Shown here: piece by piece, positions 61,565 to 64,000 of the stretch
How positions within the stretch are numbered: position 1 is the stretch's first letter
Layout: each line of letters opens with the position of its first letter
Position numbers and translations under genes: made by a program
The notes under the pieces: model-generated
Told to the model about the DNA's origin: nothing
Seen by the model: only the letters and a program-made list of their open reading frames with translations
Databases searched by the model: none
NCBI GenBank assembly: GCA_951812745.1
Contig: OX638327.1
Location: 248,001-312,000 of the forward strand
Direction: 5' to 3'
Length of the DNA: 64,000 bases
Source: an uncultured Nitrospirales bacterium
Lineage (GTDB): Bacteria > Nitrospirota > Nitrospiria > Nitrospirales > UBA8639

Positions 61565-62874
61565 TGTCTCTCATTGATAGACCTGCCGATGAACCTGCCA
61601 ATACGAGTCTGCCAGGCATCGAGGCTCCAGAAGACAACCGGCCTCTCTCCATGACCGATCGCATTTTCATGACGCACCAAGGCGGGAAAATCCAGGTCGC
61701 CGGCAAATTTCAAATCGAAAGCCCCGATACGCTCGCCGTGGCGTATACGCCGGGTGTCGGCCGCGTGAGCCAAGCGATTGCCGAAGATCCGGCCCTGACC
61801 TATCGGTTGACCGGCAAAGGCAATAGCGTGGCCGTGGTGACGGATGGATCGGCCGTGTTGGGGTTGGGAAATTTGGGACCGCAAGCCGCGCTACCCGTGA
61901 TGGAAGGCAAGGTCATGCTCTTCCAACAACTTGCCGGGCTCGATGCCTGGCCTCTTTGCCTCGCTACGCAAGACCCCGACGAGATCGTGCGCATTGTGAC
62001 GGCGATCGCCCCAAGCTTCGGCGGGATCAACTTGGAAGACATCGGCGCGCCTCGTTGCTTCGACATCGAGCGTCGCCTGCAAGCCCACCTTGATATCCCC
62101 GTCATGCATGACGATCAACATGGCACGGCCGTCGTGGTGTTAGCCGCGCTGGTCAATGCGCTGAAAGTCACCAAGCGCCGGTTGGATCAGGTCACCATTG
62201 TCGTGAATGGATTAGGCGCCGCGGGAGTCGCTTGCTGTCAACTCTTACTCGCGGCAGGGGTCACCCATCTTCGAGGGTGTGATAAAAAAGGCCTGGTGCT
62301 TACCGGCCGGCCTGAAGCATTGCGGCATGACCGGCACAACTTGCCGGTCCTCATTCAATACGACAACCCCTCGGGCACGCTCCAGGACGCGTTGCGAGGC
62401 GCGCACGTGTTTATTGGGTTGTCCGTCGGCAACGTTCTCACGCCGGATGATCTCACATTCATGGCCGACGACCCCATTGTTTTTGCCCTAGCGAATCCCG
62501 AGCCGGAACTCGCGCCGGAACTCGGGTCTCGGCATTGCCGGATTTATGCCAGCGGGCGTTCGGACTATCCGAACCAAAGCAATAACCTGCTTGCGTTTCC
62601 CGGCCTGTTTCGCGGCGCGTTGGACGCTCGGGCCACTCTATTCAATGAAGCCATGTACTTAGCCGCCGCCGCTGCCCTGGCCGATCTCGTGCCGACCCAT
62701 TGCTTGAGCGAGCAATGCATCATTCCGAGTGCGTTCAATACGCACGTCGTGCCGACGGTGGCCAAAGCCGTGGCCCAGGCCGCCCGGGACACCGGCGTAG
62801 CCCGCCGACTGGGCATCAATCACCGAACGGGTATGTCACCGTCAACGTCACGGACACGTGACGCGGACCGCTGA
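61564..62874 (+). CDS. NAD(P)-dependent malic enzyme
   Basis: A 436-residue short-form malic enzyme. MTDRIFMTHQGGKIQVAG, LAVAYTPGVGRVSQAIAEDP, VAVVTDGSAVLGLGNLG, GGINLEDIGAPRCFDIERRL and IPVMHDDQHGTAVVVLAALV are family signatures, with the NAD-binding VNGLGAAGVACCQLLLAAG near residue 215. It oxidatively decarboxylates malate to pyruvate. The phosphotransacetylase-like C-terminal domain of some MaeB proteins is absent. Upstream 30 residues before MTDRI are variable. Confidence 0.92.
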   Translation: MSLIDRPADEPANTSLPGIEAPEDNRPLSMTDRIFMTHQGGKIQVAGKFQIESPDTLAVAYTPGVGRVSQAIAEDPALTYRLTGKGNSVAVVTDGSAVLGLGNLGPQAALPVMEGKVMLFQQLAGLDAWPLCLATQDPDEIVRIVTAIAPSFGGINLEDIGAPRCFDIERRLQAHLDIPVMHDDQHGTAVVVLAALVNALKVTKRRLDQVTIVVNGLGAAGVACCQLLLAAGVTHLRGCDKKGLVLTGRPEALRHDRHNLPVLIQYDNPSGTLQDALRGAHVFIGLSVGNVLTPDDLTFMADDPIVFALANPEPELAPELGSRHCRIYASGRSDYPNQSNNLLAFPGLFRGALDARATLFNEAMYLAAAAALADLVPTHCLSEQCIIPSAFNTHVVPTVAKAVAQAARDTGVARRLGINHRTGMSPSTSRTRDADR

Positions 62875-63088
62875 ACGCGTGGCGGGTGGTGAAGTCGAGA
62901 TCCCGTTTCTTCATCGGATGCTTCGAGGGGTGGCCCGTGTGTTCCCCCTCGTTCATAAGGGAATCCGTCAGCTTCACACCCCATACCGTTTCGTCGGTCA
63001 GGCTCTCATCCGTGCCGGCGTAGACCTTGTTCAACGCGTTCAACCTCAAGAGGCGTAACGTGCTCTCATCAAACGGCGTTCTTCCCAT
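62816..63088 (-). CDS. Possible C-terminal fragment of an outer-membrane or secreted protein
   Basis: A 90-codon frame with coding-like character: RLNALNKVYAGTDESLTDET, VWGVKLTDSLMNEGEHTG and FTTRHAFSGPRHVSVTLTV, ending TYPFGD. The alternating end looks like a beta-strand, but a Phe at the very C-terminus is not present. It overlaps the malic enzyme end by 59 bp tail to tail. It may be the remnant of a longer gene, or a short gene of its own. No family recognised. Confidence 0.4.
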   Translation of the reverse strand: MGRTPFDESTLRLLRLNALNKVYAGTDESLTDETVWGVKLTDSLMNEGEHTGHPSKHPMKKRDLDFTTRHAFSGPRHVSVTLTVTYPFGD

Positions 63089-63217
63089 TTCCCCAACCCG
63101 TGGTGGCCGGTACTTCCAGAATGAGAGCCGAAGGTCCGTCCAGCCTGATAGCAGGGACGATGCCGAACCTATGATAGAATGAATCAGGAGGTTGTTGTCC
63201 GTCGATCTCTTTGAAAC

Positions 63218-64000
63218 ATGGTGACTGCCTACGAGTTTGACGTGCTTGTGATGGGTGCCGGGCTGGCAGGGCTGCGAGCGGCGTTGGCCGCACGCGAGAC
63301 CGGTGCTGCCGTGGCGATCATCACCAAGGTCCATCCCGTTCGGAGCCATTCCAATGCCGCGCAGGGCGGCATTAATGCCGCCCTGACCGACCGTGGAGAC
63401 AAGTGGGAAGAGCATGCCTTTGAGACGGTCAAAGGCAGCGATTATTTGGGCGACCAGGATGCCGTGGAAATCCTGGCGCAGGAAGCCGGGCAGGATATTC
63501 TGACCCTGGAACACATGGGCGTGATCTTTAACCGCAACGAGGACGGACGGTTGGGGACCCGTCGCTTCGGCGGTCAGAAACGCGCCCGCACCTTTTTCGT
63601 CTCCGACTTTACCGGACAGGCGCTGTTGCACGTCCTGTATGAGCAGGTGATGAAGGCTCGCCTTCCGGTGTTTGAGGAATGGTTTGTCACGTCGTTGGTC
63701 AAGGATGAGCATGGGCAGTGCGGAGGGGTCGTGGCCTTTGAAATACGAAGCGGGCGCGTGGCGTTGTTCAAGGCCAAGGCCGTGATCATTGCCGCCGGTG
63801 GGTTGGGACGCGTGTTCGAGCCGAGTACCAATGCGCTGATCTGTACCGGCGACGGCATCGCGATTGCGTATCGGAGCGGAGCCCCGCTGATGGACATGGA
63901 GATGGTGCAATATCATCCCACGACCTTACGGGGAAAAGGATTGCTTCTGAGTGAGGCCGCTCGCGGGGAAGGCGCCTATTTGCTGAATGTCGAGGGGGAA
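63218..64000 (+). CDS. Succinate dehydrogenase/fumarate reductase flavoprotein subunit (3' truncated by window)
   Basis: 261 codons to the window edge. FDVLVMGAGLAGLRAALAAR is the FAD-binding dinucleotide fold, KVHPVRSHSNAAQGGINAAL contains the His for covalent flavin attachment, FVSDFTGQALLHVLYEQV and VIIAAGGLGRVFEPSTNALI follow, and DMEMVQYHPTTLRGKG is part of the dicarboxylate site. It is the SdhA/FrdA catalytic subunit of complex II or a quinol-linked reductase; the remaining subunits would be outside. A weak ribosome binding site precedes ATG 63218. Confidence 0.93.
   Translation, partial: MVTAYEFDVLVMGAGLAGLRAALAARETGAAVAIITKVHPVRSHSNAAQGGINAALTDRGDKWEEHAFETVKGSDYLGDQDAVEILAQEAGQDILTLEHMGVIFNRNEDGRLGTRRFGGQKRARTFFVSDFTGQALLHVLYEQVMKARLPVFEEWFVTSLVKDEHGQCGGVVAFEIRSGRVALFKAKAVIIAAGGLGRVFEPSTNALICTGDGIAIAYRSGAPLMDMEMVQYHPTTLRGKGLLLSEAARGEGAYLLNVEGE

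Noticed and set aside
62816-63916. A 366-codon minus-strand frame across the SdhA-like start
   Set aside because: Most of it is antisense to the flavoprotein gene; only its last 90 codons look coding.

Overview
The window looks like a chromosomal segment of a GC-rich, chemolithotrophic or nitrite-oxidiser-like Gram-negative bacterium. I favour a Nitrospira-type lineage (Nitrospirota). This rests on general gene content: a compact argD-argF-argG-argH...lysA-dapA-dapB block, a CbbQ/NirQ-type ATPase, many B12-type radical SAM proteins and a short UvrA. The taxonomic call is inference and no rRNA or tRNA gene was seen to confirm it.

Layout. 1-6500: a truncated radical SAM-like protein, a PhzF-family isomerase, a zinc-type dehydrogenase, a RelE/HigB-type toxin-antitoxin pair, a [2Fe-2S] ferredoxin with moaB, a gamma-glutamylcyclotransferase-like gene and a YkgJ-type cysteine-cluster protein. 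6600-12250: an O-antigen ligase-like polymerase with a sulfotransferase, then nagZ, directly abutted by an IS481-like element whose transposase carries one in-frame stop. 12250-17850: uvrA (about 100 residues shorter than usual), a decayed SLAM-like outer-membrane gene next to an intact TbpB-like surface lipoprotein, and a decayed transposase. 17850-31500: ubiE/menG-like methyltransferase, a radical SAM protein, a CbbQ ATPase with a HAD phosphatase, an orphan ATP-grasp-like protein, glutaredoxin, KamA, a long dCTP deaminase and a TIGR04283/TIGR04282 glycosyltransferase pair. Several dispersed repeat families sit in this stretch. 31500-34450: an EVE-domain gene, a duplicated fragment of its 5' end, an IS5-type transposase remnant and an AT-richer orphan lipoprotein; this looks rearranged.

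34450-50900 is core metabolism: cstA, yajQ, gpmA, then argD, argF, argG, argH, a small LptM-like lipoprotein, a cobalamin-type radical SAM protein with a STAS-like tail, lysA, dapA and dapB, all on the plus strand. Together these make arginine from N-acetylornithine and ornithine, and handle first and last steps of the diaminopimelate/lysine route.

50900-56060 is a small defence-type island between dapB and hemL. A CAP12/TIR-like protein, MntA and HepT are packed as one operon. They are followed by a convergent 1113-residue SF1 helicase with a C-terminal phospholipase-D nuclease and zinc ribbon, which resembles the single-protein Mokosh type II architecture. The helicase gene is flanked by imperfect direct repeats of the 3' end of hemL, the hallmark of an integration event. 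56060-64000 returns to metabolism: hemL, thiD, an alpha/beta hydrolase, gamma-carbonic anhydrase, an NAD-binding epimerase-like protein, malic enzyme and the start of a succinate dehydrogenase/fumarate reductase flavoprotein gene cut by the window edge.

No CRISPR array, rRNA or tRNA was recognised. Functions come from reading motifs in the translations; no database search was possible.
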